In this document: positions 46,663 through 55,099 of the stretch, in pieces | Layout of the letters: each line of letters starts with the position of its first letter | How positions within the stretch are numbered: the stretch's first letter is position 1 | DNA from: Candidatus Thiodiazotropha endoloripes | GTDB lineage: Bacteria; Pseudomonadota; Gammaproteobacteria; Chromatiales; Chromatiaceae | Length of the DNA stretch: 64,000 bases | Direction of reading: 5' to 3' | Assembly (NCBI GenBank): GCA_001709035.1 | Contig: LVKA01000015.1 | Coordinates: 62,001-126,000 of the forward strand | Program-made: the position numbers and the translations under genes | Notes under the pieces: generated by a model | What the model was told of the DNA's origin: nothing | Seen by the model: the letters and a program-made list of their open reading frames with translations, nothing else | The model's database searches: none

Positions 46663-47094
46663 TTAGTGGCAGTGGGAATCCGCACTGACCACGGGAATAT
46701 TGATCGGCTTGACTGTGGCAGGTTGGGCATTGAGAAGCCGTTCTATCTCTGCCAGATAGACATCCCAATCCTGCATCTTTGAAATCGCTCCCACATAGGC
46801 ACCATCCTTGAGCATCACCAAGGATGGCCAACCATCGAAGGGAAAACGGGCGTGCAGTTGATGTTCGGCGGCACGATCCACAATGGCGACCTGAAAGCGT
46901 TCAGCGAAAGCATCCATCAACAGGGGTATCACCACCGCCACATCATTACTCTCGGGAAACTGCTGCGGGTTTTCAGTGAAAAACAGCAGTGTATGGCTCT
47001 GCTTAGCGGCAAAGCTTTCGAGCGAGTGCTCATCGACCAGAGGAACAGCCCGCTGTTCCATAAGTGCATTGATTAAAGCTGATGACATCGCCAT
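46663..47094 (-). CDS. hupG: HupG/HoxO, Tat-chaperone-like maturation protein
   Basis: A 143-residue member of the HupG/HoxO/HyaE family with a thioredoxin-like fold lacking a CxxC. The core shows TLLFFTENPQQFPESNDVAV and FPFDGWPSLVMLKDGAYVG. It binds the small-subunit precursor and checks it before Tat export. It ends in a short His-containing tail (VVSADSHCH). Gap of 15 bases to hupH, 17 to hupF. Confidence 0.92.
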   Translation of the reverse strand: MAMSSALINALMEQRAVPLVDEHSLESFAAKQSHTLLFFTENPQQFPESNDVAVVIPLLMDAFAERFQVAIVDRAAEHQLHARFPFDGWPSLVMLKDGAYVGAISKMQDWDVYLAEIERLLNAQPATVKPINIPVVSADSHCH

Positions 47095-47111
47095 CTCCTG
47101 TTATGTGTTAT

Positions 47112-47414
47112 CTACGGCTTTGGCCTGAGATGTTCAGGCAGTTGTGGTGTTCTGTCGACCAGATCCGCAAACAGATGGTCGAGCTCTGATTCACCGCTCA
47201 ATGCCAGGTCGAGTGCCTGCAGTGCCTGGCTGATCTGTTCAGCGCGTTGCTCGCTCAGCACCTCTCTGGCACTGTTGAGAAACACCAGCAACCAACTGCC
47301 TACCGGCTGATCACCCACCAGCAGGGTATCGACTCTGCGACTTTCACCCATCCCCCGACAGAGGGCTGTGGTGCCTTCTGTTGAGACCACCTGCATGGGA
47401 ATCCCGATACACAC
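47112..47414 (-). CDS. hupF: HupF/HoxL, HypC-family chaperone
   Basis: A 100-residue HypC paralogue specific to the uptake hydrogenase. It starts with MCIGIPMQV, whose Cys2 is the functional residue, followed by the OB core and a longer C-terminal helix. Homologues protect the large subunit or its metal unit from O2. It starts at GTG sharing one base with the hupD stop (TAGTG). Confidence 0.95.
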   Translation of the reverse strand: MCIGIPMQVVSTEGTTALCRGMGESRRVDTLLVGDQPVGSWLLVFLNSAREVLSEQRAEQISQALQALDLALSGESELDHLFADLVDRTPQLPEHLRPKP

Positions 47415-48133
47415 TAGTCGCTCTCTCCCTGACGATACTTATCGAGATGGGCATCCACGTCGACGCTCACCGCACTGCCTTGTATATCGATCGGTCGATA
47501 GGCCACTTCAAAGGCATCCGATTGCAGCACCCTGGCGTCTCCCGCCCGGCAGGCCGTTTCGTTTGAAGGACGTTCCGCTTCATAGGTCTGCATATCGGAT
47601 ATCGCGCCCTGCACCAGCGTGTCGGGCATCATCGGCTGATCCCGAAGTTCGGCCTGAATGCCAAAATCCGCCAGATAGTTCAGAACAAGTTCAATGGCCG
47701 GCCCAATCTGTTCACGGACCTTCGGTCTCAAACTGCCACCGAAATCCTCCAACTCCTCGGGCTGAACCCCGACCAGCAGCAGATGCTGTGGGTAGTCGCC
47801 CAGCATCTCCGCCATCGCCAGCACCTCCTGAAAACCGGTCTGATGCAGACTGACCTTCTTCGCACCAAGGAACTTCGGTACCTGATCCCCTTCAACCCGC
47901 TTCAGGCTTCCACCCGGCAGGCCGTAATCCACCGCATCGAACACCACCAGCACCTCCGCCTCGCGGATGTGCTGTACCAGGTAGATACCCTGAGTACCCC
48001 CATCCATCAATCGCACATTGGCTGGAAACCGGTAGTTTCGCTGCAGGCTCTCCAGGGCGCGCACACCGAATCCCTCATCGGCCCAAAGTAGATTGCCGAT
48101 ACCGAGAATCAAGACTGAAGGTGTTTCGCTCAT
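47414..48133 (-). CDS. hupD: HupD/HoxM, hydrogenase maturation endopeptidase
   Basis: Nickel-dependent endopeptidase that removes the C-terminal extension of HupL. Motifs: GIGNLLWADEGFGVR with the metal-binding Glu, LMDGGTQG and VFDAVDYG. The core (~1-165) is normal, and a C-terminal extension to 239 residues makes it somewhat longer than usual. It is the first gene of the second hup-hyp transcript and lies 31 bases downstream of the region of a sigma-54 element. HupV needs no cleavage; HupL does. Confidence 0.95.
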   Translation of the reverse strand: MSETPSVLILGIGNLLWADEGFGVRALESLQRNYRFPANVRLMDGGTQGIYLVQHIREAEVLVVFDAVDYGLPGGSLKRVEGDQVPKFLGAKKVSLHQTGFQEVLAMAEMLGDYPQHLLLVGVQPEELEDFGGSLRPKVREQIGPAIELVLNYLADFGIQAELRDQPMMPDTLVQGAISDMQTYEAERPSNETACRAGDARVLQSDAFEVAYRPIDIQGSAVSVDVDAHLDKYRQGESD

Positions 48134-48477
48134 AGGTGGATCCTGTGATTGCGATTAGCGTTGTCTGCACTGTTTGCAAGCCACGCGCCAATCCCTGCCA
48201 GGCTTATTTAGTTATTGTTTTTATTGGTTTTTATTGAAGAGCCTTCAAGCCACAGCAAAACCAAACCGGTCATCTGGTTATCACTTCTGCTCAATTTTGG
48301 AAACATACTTTTCATTTTTGACACAGGATCGGTTGATTACAGCAGTTTTCAACAGGGGACCCGAAGGCAGAGTGGAAACTTGATAATCACCCCAATTTCT
48401 CTACGGGTTATCGGTTTTCATCCGACCTGACCCCCACAGAGATGTCAGGCGTGATACCCATCCCCATCAATCGTCAC
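48134..48477. other. Promoter-bearing spacer before hupD
   Basis: About 345 bases between the terminator after hupC and hupD. It contains the sigma-54 element at 48175-48190 and an AT-rich tract at 48200-48240 that could bend DNA or bind IHF, although no exact IHF consensus was found. No gene is seen. Confidence 0.6.
48175..48190 (-). promoter_or_regulatory. Sigma-54 (-24/-12) promoter before hupD
   Basis: TGGCGCGTGGCTTGCA on the minus strand matches the consensus TGGCAC-N5-TTGCA except for one base in the -24 box. The GG and GC doublets are correctly separated by ten bases. Transcription would start near 48164, about 30 bases before hupD. HupR or another enhancer-binding protein would activate it. 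Confidence 0.75.
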
Positions 48478-48506
48478 TGAAAAAAAAAGCGCGGGGTCCG
48501 CGCTTT
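48478..48506 (-). terminator. Rho-independent terminator after hupC
   Basis: On the minus strand AAAGCGCGG, a three-base loop and CCGCGCTTT form a 9-bp stem that continues directly into a run of T. It ends the hupSL-small protein-hupC transcript and separates it from the hupD-led maturation operon. Confidence 0.92.
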
Positions 48507-48560
48507 GCAAACGGCGTTGTTGAACCATCCCTGGTTATGCCGGAGGGTTTTCAAGAAAAA

Positions 48561-49244
48561 TCAGGGGCGATCATCCTTGAACATGCGCCAGCCGCTGATC
48601 ATGGTACTGATCAGACTCTGACGGGAGACGATATCCTCCCGGATTGCCACATAGACATGAACAATGACGAATACCACGATGATCCACATTCCCCAGTGGT
48701 GCCACAGACGCACATCCTGGCTCTGCCCTACCAGGGGAATCAGCCAGCCAAACAGCTGGTCCTGCCAACTGCCCAATCCGGTCTGCTCTGCATAGAGTGA
48801 AAAACCGGTCAATACCATGGCAATTCCGCCCACTGTGATGATCGCCACCATGGTGATGTGGGCTAGAGGATTGTGGCCTTCATACTTCTTCGGTTCCTTT
48901 TCCAGAAAGGCGTACCAGCGTACCTCATGTATCAGCTCTTTCCAGAATGAGAGCCGATAGAAAGGCAGATGAAAGAGTTCACGGGAGTGCTCATTTCCGA
49001 CAATCGCCCAATATATTCTGCCGATGAATCCGACAGTAAAAATATAAGCCGCCGCAAAATGGGCAAATCGCATATAGCCCATCAGAAAATGGTCACTCGC
49101 TTCGCCCGGTAAGGTGGGTAGAGGATTGGCGATAAAATAGCCGGTAACCGCAAGCACCAAAATCGCCAGCGCATTGATCCAATGCCATAACCTGACAGGG
49201 GCTTCATAGACATAGACAGCAGTGCGTTTAATGGTCGTTTGCAT
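48561..49244 (-). CDS. hupC: HupC/HoxZ, hydrogenase cytochrome b subunit
   Basis: Diheme cytochrome b of 227 residues that anchors HupSL and passes electrons to quinone. Four transmembrane helices carry the heme ligands: RLWHWINALAIL, FAHFAAAYIF, NPLAHITMV and LWHHWGMW...VHVYVA. Length and motifs are standard for HupC/HyaC. Located after hupL and a small membrane protein gene. Confidence 0.96.
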   Translation of the reverse strand: MQTTIKRTAVYVYEAPVRLWHWINALAILVLAVTGYFIANPLPTLPGEASDHFLMGYMRFAHFAAAYIFTVGFIGRIYWAIVGNEHSRELFHLPFYRLSFWKELIHEVRWYAFLEKEPKKYEGHNPLAHITMVAIITVGGIAMVLTGFSLYAEQTGLGSWQDQLFGWLIPLVGQSQDVRLWHHWGMWIIVVFVIVHVYVAIREDIVSRQSLISTMISGWRMFKDDRP

Positions 49245-49346
49245 TGGCCTCTCTCCTGAATCGATTTATTATGATCGTCTGTTCACTACCGGTTGTTTCC
49301 ATTAGTGTGGCCGGGCCGCACCCTACCTCCCGCCACACCCGGAAAT

Positions 49347-49538
49347 TCACTGATTTTTTTGTAGCCGGGCAAAGGCAATAACCCCCAGTACCCCGGCTAG
49401 CAGCATCAACGGCAGTGGATGTTCAGCGATCAGATGCAGAATGACCGAAAAGAGTGTTGCATCACTGTGCTCACCAACGTGGGCCAGCAGAGGGCTGCTT
49501 GCCAACAAACCACCTAAACCAATCATTAGCTTTTTCAT
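49347..49538 (-). CDS. Small membrane protein between hupL and hupC
   Basis: A 63-residue protein not normally named. It has a signal-like N-terminus (MKKLMIGLGGLLASSPLLA), a His-containing segment HVGEHSD and a second hydrophobic helix (PLPLMLLAGVLGVIAFA). AGGAG lies about six bases before its ATG, so it is very likely translated. The leader followed by H-x-G-x-H vaguely recalls the start of HupE/UreJ nickel permeases, but the multi-helix body is absent. It could be an accessory peptide of the HupSLC complex or a HupE relic. No known function. Confidence 0.7.
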   Translation of the reverse strand: MKKLMIGLGGLLASSPLLAHVGEHSDATLFSVILHLIAEHPLPLMLLAGVLGVIAFARLQKNQ

Positions 49539-49587
49539 CTCAACTCCTAATACAACTTAATACGATTAATCAAACAGAACCGGTGAG

Positions 49588-51384
49588 TTAACGCACCTTC
49601 ACCTTTGCCAACTCCTTACCCTCTTCACTCATCACATGAGTCGAGCAGGCCAGACAGGGATCGAAACTGTGCAGAGTGCGGAGTATTTCCACCGGCTCTT
49701 CAGCCCTGGCTACCTTGGTATTCATCAATGAGGCCTCGAAGGCACCGATATTGCCTTCGCTGTCCCGGGGTGAACCGTTCCAGGTGGTGGGCACTACACA
49801 CTGGTAGTTATCAATGCGGGTATCCTTGATCTTGATCCAGTGTCCCAGGGCACCGCGCGGAGCCTCACTGAAACCTACCCCTTTCGCCTCCCTCGGCCAG
49901 GCCTCAGGATCCCAGTTATCCACATTCGCAGTGGACGAATCGCCCGCCTTGATGTTGGCAATCAGCTTATCCATGAAGTAGCGCATCTTGTCGGCGGCCC
50001 AATCCGCCTCCAGACCGCGCGCCGCCGTGCGACCCAGGGTGGAGAAGAGAGCGGTGACCGGCACATCCAGCGTCTTGAGGACGAAGTTGATCTGCTCGGT
50101 AATCTCTTCATGACCACTGGCATAACCGACGATATAGCGAGCCAGAGGACCAACCTCCATGGGGTGGCCACGCCAGCGGGGCGCTTTGATCCAGGAGTAT
50201 TTGGCATTCTCATCGATCTGCTCGATGTTGGTCTTGGTGCCTTTGGCGTTGGGACCCAGCTCATAGTTGGGCTCGGTCACCCCATCCCAGGGGTGCAGAC
50301 CTTTGACCCCATTCGGATAGTTGTACCAGGAGTGCGGTACATACTCCTGAATCTCTTCCGGATTGCGCAGATCGACTTCATGCACCTCTTTCAGGTTACC
50401 ATTGATGATGGCGCCTCTGGGCATCATCAGATTGGCTGTGGTGTAGTCGTTGGCCCGATCGGGAATATCGCCGTAGGAGAGTACATTGGTGCTCGCCAGA
50501 CCACCGCCATACAACCACCCTTTGTAGAATTGAGCCACTGCCAGCAGGTCTGGAATATAGACATTCTTGATGAACTCCCGGGAGCTGTCGATGATGTGGG
50601 AGATCTGATTCAGGTTGACCATATTGAGTGCACCGACAGAGCCGACCCCATCCAGATTGATCGGACAGGGCACACCACCCACCAACCAGTTCGGGTGGGG
50701 ATCCTTTCCACCGAGAATGGTGCGGATCTTCATGATCTCCTTCTGAAAATCGAGGGCCTCCAGATAGTGAGTCACCGCCATCAGATCCGCTTCCGGTGGC
50801 AACAGGTAGGCGGGATTGTCCCAGTATCCGTTTTTAAACGGACCAAGCTGGCCACTCTCGACAAACTTCTTCAGTCGGTTCTGGATATCGCGGAAATAGC
50901 CCGGCGAGGATTTGGCATGTTTCGGCGAGACCTTCTGCTGCAACTCGGAAGTGGCCCTGGGGTCCGCCTTCAGCGCATTCACCGGATTGACCCAGTCGAG
51001 GGCGTGCAGATGGTAGAAGTGCACCAGATGGTCATGCACCTGCAAGGTCAACTGCATGATGTTGCGAATCGAGTTGGCGTTATCCGGAATCTCAATTTTC
51101 AGTGCATCTTCCACAGCACGCACCGAGGTCAAGGCATGAGTACCGGTACAGACACCGCAGATCCGCTGGGTAAAGGCCCAGGCATCACGGGGATCCCGAC
51201 CCTTGAGGATCACCTCAAGGCCGCGCCACATGGTGCCGGTTGAGACCGCATTGCGGATCACATTCTCTTCGTCCAGATTCACTTCACAACGCATATGCCC
51301 TTCGATACGGGTCACCGGATCGACCACCACACGCTGACCTGAATCATCCAGCTTGAAACCGTTGGGAGTAGTCTTGGTGCTCAT
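49588..51384 (-). CDS. hupL: Uptake [NiFe] hydrogenase large subunit
   Basis: Catalytic large subunit of group 1 membrane-bound H2-uptake hydrogenase, 598 residues. Ni-Fe cysteines are in [12 protein letters not shown] and DPCLACSTH. After that His follows a cleavable extension ([15 protein letters not shown]), removed by HupD. Conserved RxEGH block: [12 protein letters not shown]. The start overlaps the hupS stop (ATGA), so subunits are made together. H2 electrons go through HupS and HupC to quinone. Confidence 0.98.
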   Translation of the reverse strand: MSTKTTPNGFKLDDSGQRVVVDPVTRIEGHMRCEVNLDEENVIRNAVSTGTMWRGLEVILKGRDPRDAWAFTQRICGVCTGTHALTSVRAVEDALKIEIPDNANSIRNIMQLTLQVHDHLVHFYHLHALDWVNPVNALKADPRATSELQQKVSPKHAKSSPGYFRDIQNRLKKFVESGQLGPFKNGYWDNPAYLLPPEADLMAVTHYLEALDFQKEIMKIRTILGGKDPHPNWLVGGVPCPINLDGVGSVGALNMVNLNQISHIIDSSREFIKNVYIPDLLAVAQFYKGWLYGGGLASTNVLSYGDIPDRANDYTTANLMMPRGAIINGNLKEVHEVDLRNPEEIQEYVPHSWYNYPNGVKGLHPWDGVTEPNYELGPNAKGTKTNIEQIDENAKYSWIKAPRWRGHPMEVGPLARYIVGYASGHEEITEQINFVLKTLDVPVTALFSTLGRTAARGLEADWAADKMRYFMDKLIANIKAGDSSTANVDNWDPEAWPREAKGVGFSEAPRGALGHWIKIKDTRIDNYQCVVPTTWNGSPRDSEGNIGAFEASLMNTKVARAEEPVEILRTLHSFDPCLACSTHVMSEEGKELAKVKVR

Positions 51385-52463
51385 TGATCACGGTCTCCTT
51401 TCTTTTGCGCGTTTTTGATGGCTGTGACGGCCGCATGGGCAGCGGCGGTTGCGCCGACAATACCGGCCGCCGCCAGACCGACCTTATCCGCATTCGCCTC
51501 GACGCCGAACTGATGGGTATCGGTGACATGCTGATAGAACGAGCCTTTGTCCCAGAAACCATCTTCCGAACAACCGATACAGCCATGGCCGGCCTGGATC
51601 GGAAAGGAGAGCCCACCGTTCCAGCGGATGGTTGAGCAGGCGTTATAAGTGGTCGGCCCTTTACACCCCATCTTGTAGAGGCAGTAACCCTTACGCGCAG
51701 AGTCATCATCCCAGGCCTCGACGAATTGCCCCGCATCGAAGTGTGGACGTCGATAACACTTATCGTGGATGCGTTGACTGTAGAACATCTTCGGCCGTCC
51801 CTGCCGATCGAGTTCAGGAAACTTTTCAAAGGTCAGGATGTAGGTCACCACCGCCGTCATCACTTCGGCGATGGGTGGACAACCGGGCACCTTGATGATC
51901 GGCTTGTTGGCCAACCCAGGTACCTTATGGACCGGTGTGGCCCGGGTGGGATTGGGCCGTGCTGCCTGCACACAACCCCAGGAGGCACAGGAGCCCCAGG
52001 AGATGATCGCTTTGCAGTGTTCCGCCGCCATTCTCAACTGTTCAACGAAGGGCTTGCCACCGATGATGCAGTACATGCCATCCTCATCCAACGGAGGATT
52101 GCCCTCCACCGCCAGGATGAAGTTGCCATCGTACTTTTCAATGGTCTCTTCGATGATCGCTTCCGCCTGATGCCCGGCAGCGGCCATGATGGTGTCGTCA
52201 TAATCGAGGGAGATCATCGACAGCACCACATCCTTCGCCAGCGGGTGTGCGGAGCGGATAAAGGATTCGGAACAGCAGGTACACTCGAGGCCGTGCAGCC
52301 AGATCACAGGAATACGGGGTTTGGTCTCCATGGCCTCGGCAATACGAGGCACCACAGCCGGACCCAACCCCAGGGCGGAAGCCGTCAAACTGCAGAACTT
52401 CAGAAAACTGCGACGGGTAATCCCCTGCCGTCGCATGACTTGGTAAAAGGTTTCGGTCATCAC
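51381..52463 (-). CDS. hupS: Uptake [NiFe] hydrogenase small subunit
   Basis: FeS small subunit, 360 residues, with a Tat signal ([14 protein letters not shown], hydrophobic core to ~45). Cluster ligands: [16 protein letters not shown] for the proximal cluster, [15 protein letters not shown], and CxxH-type medial/distal ligands ([27 protein letters not shown]). A supernumerary-Cys test: the proximal motif shows ECTCCSES, the CTCC pair that in O2-tolerant enzymes carries two extra cysteines. A C-terminal helix ([18 protein letters not shown]) anchors it. First gene of the operon. Confidence 0.97.
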   Translation of the reverse strand: MMTETFYQVMRRQGITRRSFLKFCSLTASALGLGPAVVPRIAEAMETKPRIPVIWLHGLECTCCSESFIRSAHPLAKDVVLSMISLDYDDTIMAAAGHQAEAIIEETIEKYDGNFILAVEGNPPLDEDGMYCIIGGKPFVEQLRMAAEHCKAIISWGSCASWGCVQAARPNPTRATPVHKVPGLANKPIIKVPGCPPIAEVMTAVVTYILTFEKFPELDRQGRPKMFYSQRIHDKCYRRPHFDAGQFVEAWDDDSARKGYCLYKMGCKGPTTYNACSTIRWNGGLSFPIQAGHGCIGCSEDGFWDKGSFYQHVTDTHQFGVEANADKVGLAAAGIVGATAAAHAAVTAIKNAQKKGDRDQ

Positions 52464-52531
52464 CCTGCTCCTCCAGGTCGTTTGAATGGGCTGTGCGGTC
52501 TTATTCTTCTTTCCGCACTTTGCCCTACTGG

Positions 52532-52547
52532 AGCAACAGTTATGCCA
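52532..52547 (-). promoter_or_regulatory. Sigma-54 (-24/-12) promoter of hupSL
   Basis: TGGCATAACTGTTGCT on the minus strand matches TGGCAC-N5-TTGCW, with GG and GC ten bases apart. Predicted start of transcription is near 52520, giving a leader of about 57 bases before hupS. This fits activation by the NtrC-type regulator HupR encoded in the same locus. Confidence 0.88.
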
Positions 52548-52566
52548 TATTAACTAAATTAATTTA

Positions 52567-52579
52567 TATCAATGGGTTA
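52567..52579 (+). promoter_or_regulatory. IHF consensus site upstream of hupSL promoter
   Basis: TATCAATGGGTTA fits the IHF consensus WATCAANNNNTTR at every defined base. It lies about 46-58 bases upstream of the predicted start, between the sigma-54 core and the palindrome further upstream, the usual place for IHF-assisted looping. Confidence 0.75.
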
Positions 52580-52632
52580 GCATTCTAAGTAAGCGAAATA
52601 CAAAAACTGAAGTGTACGCTAATCTTTCGTGA

Positions 52633-52647
52633 CCACTCAGTGAGTGG
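52633..52647. promoter_or_regulatory. Palindrome upstream of hupSL, possible HupR enhancer
   Basis: CCACTCAGTGAGTGG is a perfect 7-bp inverted repeat around one base, centred about 120 bases before the predicted hupS start. Distance and symmetry suit an enhancer for HupR, but the sequence does not match the TTG-N5-CAA pattern reported for Rhodobacter HupR, so the binder is uncertain. Confidence 0.5.
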
Positions 52648-52723
52648 CAAGCTACTTTCCAGTCATTTCTCTGATCTGCTCAGCGGTAGTTTTTGTAAAA
52701 CCACTTTACTGACACCGGCTCAT

Positions 52724-52972
52724 TCAATGTTCACATTTATCCAGATTTTCCTTTGCACCAGGTAAAACTGTGAGTAGAAATGTGGCAATTAGAATCAATG
52801 GAGCAAACAAAAGAAGTATCAATCCTGCAAACATCACAATCTGCTGCATGTACAGAATGTCCGGTACGATTCTGCTCCCGGCCAGAATCATCAGGATACC
52901 TGCAATAAAAAATATGGAGGAGACAACGACCCCCTCTCGCATCGATTTACAGCCGATTTTCAATAGACCCAT
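52724..52972 (-). CDS. Two-helix membrane protein after NapC-like cytochrome
   Basis: An 82-residue protein with two long hydrophobic helices (about 17-38, VVVSSIFFIAGILMILAG, and 44-72, QQIVMFAGLILLLFAPLILI). GAGGAT lies six bases before ATG 52972, and the gene follows the NapC-like gene by 35 bases, so it belongs to that operon. No family recognised and no heme motif. It could stabilise the membrane cytochrome complex or act in quinol access; this is a guess from context. Confidence 0.75.
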   Translation of the reverse strand: MGLLKIGCKSMREGVVVSSIFFIAGILMILAGSRIVPDILYMQQIVMFAGLILLLFAPLILIATFLLTVLPGAKENLDKCEH

Positions 52973-53007
52973 CGGTTATCCTCGTTTTTTCAGCCGAGTA
53001 AACATAA

Positions 53008-53637
53008 TCACTCCCCACCAAGCAGTATATCTGCCTCACCCGGCGACAAACCAAACTCCTCTTCAATCATCCGGTTCCACTTATCCCTTTTGAAAACAGC
53101 TTTATCCGGTACAGCTCTGTGTACCAGATTGTAATGACATTCGATGCAGCTCTTCTCTTTTGCATCCTCGGTATGGATCAGAACCGTATCCGGTCGGGTG
53201 CCATAGATTGCCTCTTTGACATGGCATCGCTTACAGGTAGCAGAGTCCCGCTGCTTGAACCAATCCCTGGCGGCAAATGCAGCGTCAGGCAGATGCAGCG
53301 CATTAATCACCGGATCATCGTACTCCGGGCCGAAAATCTGATTGAACAGATCCTTGCCCCCAATAAAGTGATCCCAGGTTGCGGCAAATACACCTTCGGA
53401 TACATGGCAGTCTCCACAACTTGCGCGTACACCCGAAGCGGGTCTGTAGTGGGAGGATTGCCGATAGGGTTCGGCAACCAGTTCCATTGAATGGCAGGTT
53501 GTACAAAAGGTTTCCGTGCTGGTGAGGTGATCGAATTCAGTCAAAAAAAGTACAAACCCGATACCGGCGAATCCGCCAATCAACAGTGCAAACACGACAT
53601 GGCGAGTAATGAACAGTGGCAGTCTCAGCTTACTCAT
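53008..53637 (-). CDS. NapC/NrfH-like tetraheme cytochrome c
   Basis: Membrane-anchored quinol dehydrogenase of ~209 residues. One N-terminal helix (ITRHVVFALLIGGFAGIGFVLFL) leads to a periplasmic domain with four CXXCH sites: CTTCH, CGDCH, CKRCH and CIECH. The first heme block TFCTTCHSME and the following SSHYRPASGVRASCGDCH are typical of NapC/NirT/NrfH. ATG 53637 overlaps the end of the octaheme gene upstream, so the two proteins are made together. By analogy with HaoC or NrfH it should exchange electrons between the quinol pool and its octaheme partner. Confidence 0.93.
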   Translation of the reverse strand: MSKLRLPLFITRHVVFALLIGGFAGIGFVLFLTEFDHLTSTETFCTTCHSMELVAEPYRQSSHYRPASGVRASCGDCHVSEGVFAATWDHFIGGKDLFNQIFGPEYDDPVINALHLPDAAFAARDWFKQRDSATCKRCHVKEAIYGTRPDTVLIHTEDAKEKSCIECHYNLVHRAVPDKAVFKRDKWNRMIEEEFGLSPGEADILLGGE

Positions 53638-55099
53638 GGCTCTCTTTCCCAATGCCGTAACCGAGAATCGGATTCGGTTTTCCCGGATTGTTCAGCCAGC
53701 TGTGCTGATCCAGGCTGGTGACATGCATTTCAATCAACTCATTGGCAGTCTCTTCTCCGGCGAGCTGACGAAGCTGGGGCAGAAACTCACCATAAAAATT
53801 CTGCCCTACCTTGTGCATCCCCTCCCATGAGGCATAGTTGGGACTCATCATCGCCGCACCATGACGCGCTGCCGTACCCTCATCGTGCCAGAGCCGCCAG
53901 AAGCTGAACTCGATCGGCTCATCAAACGGCGCAGGGGTTAGCAATTTCTTCTCATAGAGTGCCGACATAATTGCCTGAGCCGGTTTGCCGAACTTCTCGT
54001 TGTAGAGCTTGACCACATTGTCAAACTGTTTCATGTAGCTGTTTACGAAGTTCTTGCCGTGACACTCAAGACAGACTTTAGTCATGACCTGCCGACGCCG
54101 TTTCGGACTGGCAACCGCCTTAACCTTACCCATAGTGCCATCCAGTTTACTCAGCTCTGACCCTCGCCTTGGGGCTGGCTGGGAATCGGGCAATTCCCTT
54201 CGATCCCCATCTTCGAAGATGACCAGATACTGTTGCTCGGATATCGGACGATTGAGGCTCCAGGCATCCCGCATCCCCACATCGTGACTTCCTTTCACGC
54301 CCGGAGTGGAGCCCATATGGCAAGTGACACAGGTTGGTGCGGCACTATAGTCCTTGCCAAGCACCCACTGATCAGCCTCCAGATTCATTTTCGATCTATT
54401 GGCTTCATAGAGCATGCCATGCTTCGAGCTTGCGTAGACTTCATCGTCCGGGGAGTCAGGACCGGTATGACACCAGGTGCAGGCACTCGGATCCCTGGCC
54501 TGCGCCTTGGAAAAACTGTGACGCCCATGGCAGGCGGAACATGAGCCGAGGGAACCGTCCGGATTAATCCGCCCGATACCGGTATTGGGCCAGGTTTCTG
54601 GCGTCAGGGTACCATCACCACGCACTTCCACTTTGGAACCATGACACTGGGCACAGCCTGCGGCAACCATCTCTTTGCCGCTCAGATTATCTGCCAGAGC
54701 AGGTAAGCGATTCTTGATCATACTCAGTGCTTTTGCATGGACCGACCCCTCAGTCTCCTTGAACTCCTTGTCATGACAACGGCCACAATCCTTCGGGGTG
54801 ACAATGGTGGCGATGATTGCACCTTCATGCTCTATTGCATCGTTATCGACCTGGTCAGCCAGATGGCAATCAAGGCAATTAACCCCAGCCTCGGCATGGG
54901 CACTGTTCTGCCATTCATGGGTTAAAGCCGCTGAAGATTTTTTATGACAGGAGACACACTCCTTACCCTCTTCCAGACCCCAGTTGCTTGGATCCAGTTT
55001 TACCTTTTCAGCCATGGCCGAAGAAGCCAGACCAAACCATATCAAAAGCGCAAGCAGCGCCCACTGACCAGTGCGTCCCAATGATTGCAGATCGAGCAT
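53630..55099 (-). CDS. Octaheme cytochrome c of the hydroxylamine oxidoreductase family
   Basis: Periplasmic protein of 489 residues with signal peptide (to ...SSAMA-EKVK). It has eight CXXCH sites: CVSCH, CLDCH, CGRCH, CAQCH, CSACH, CTWCH, CVTCH and CLECH. The block CVTCHMGSTPGVKGSHDVG and the following DAWSLNRPIS strongly recall HAO. I could not identify the Tyr that crosslinks heme P460 in ammonia oxidisers. With a NapC-like partner it resembles the nitrite- or hydroxylamine-reducing HaoA/HaoC pairs of Campylobacterota. Direction of catalysis and substrate are therefore open. I chose ATG 55099; a TTG start five codons earlier is less likely. Confidence 0.9.
   Translation of the reverse strand: MLDLQSLGRTGQWALLALLIWFGLASSAMAEKVKLDPSNWGLEEGKECVSCHKKSSAALTHEWQNSAHAEAGVNCLDCHLADQVDNDAIEHEGAIIATIVTPKDCGRCHDKEFKETEGSVHAKALSMIKNRLPALADNLSGKEMVAAGCAQCHGSKVEVRGDGTLTPETWPNTGIGRINPDGSLGSCSACHGRHSFSKAQARDPSACTWCHTGPDSPDDEVYASSKHGMLYEANRSKMNLEADQWVLGKDYSAAPTCVTCHMGSTPGVKGSHDVGMRDAWSLNRPISEQQYLVIFEDGDRRELPDSQPAPRRGSELSKLDGTMGKVKAVASPKRRRQVMTKVCLECHGKNFVNSYMKQFDNVVKLYNEKFGKPAQAIMSALYEKKLLTPAPFDEPIEFSFWRLWHDEGTAARHGAAMMSPNYASWEGMHKVGQNFYGEFLPQLRQLAGEETANELIEMHVTSLDQHSWLNNPGKPNPILGYGIGKESHE

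Noticed and set aside
49840-51243. A 467-codon plus-strand frame antisense to hupL
   Set aside because: It is a shadow of hupL; the minus-strand protein is fully recognisable with all hydrogenase motifs.
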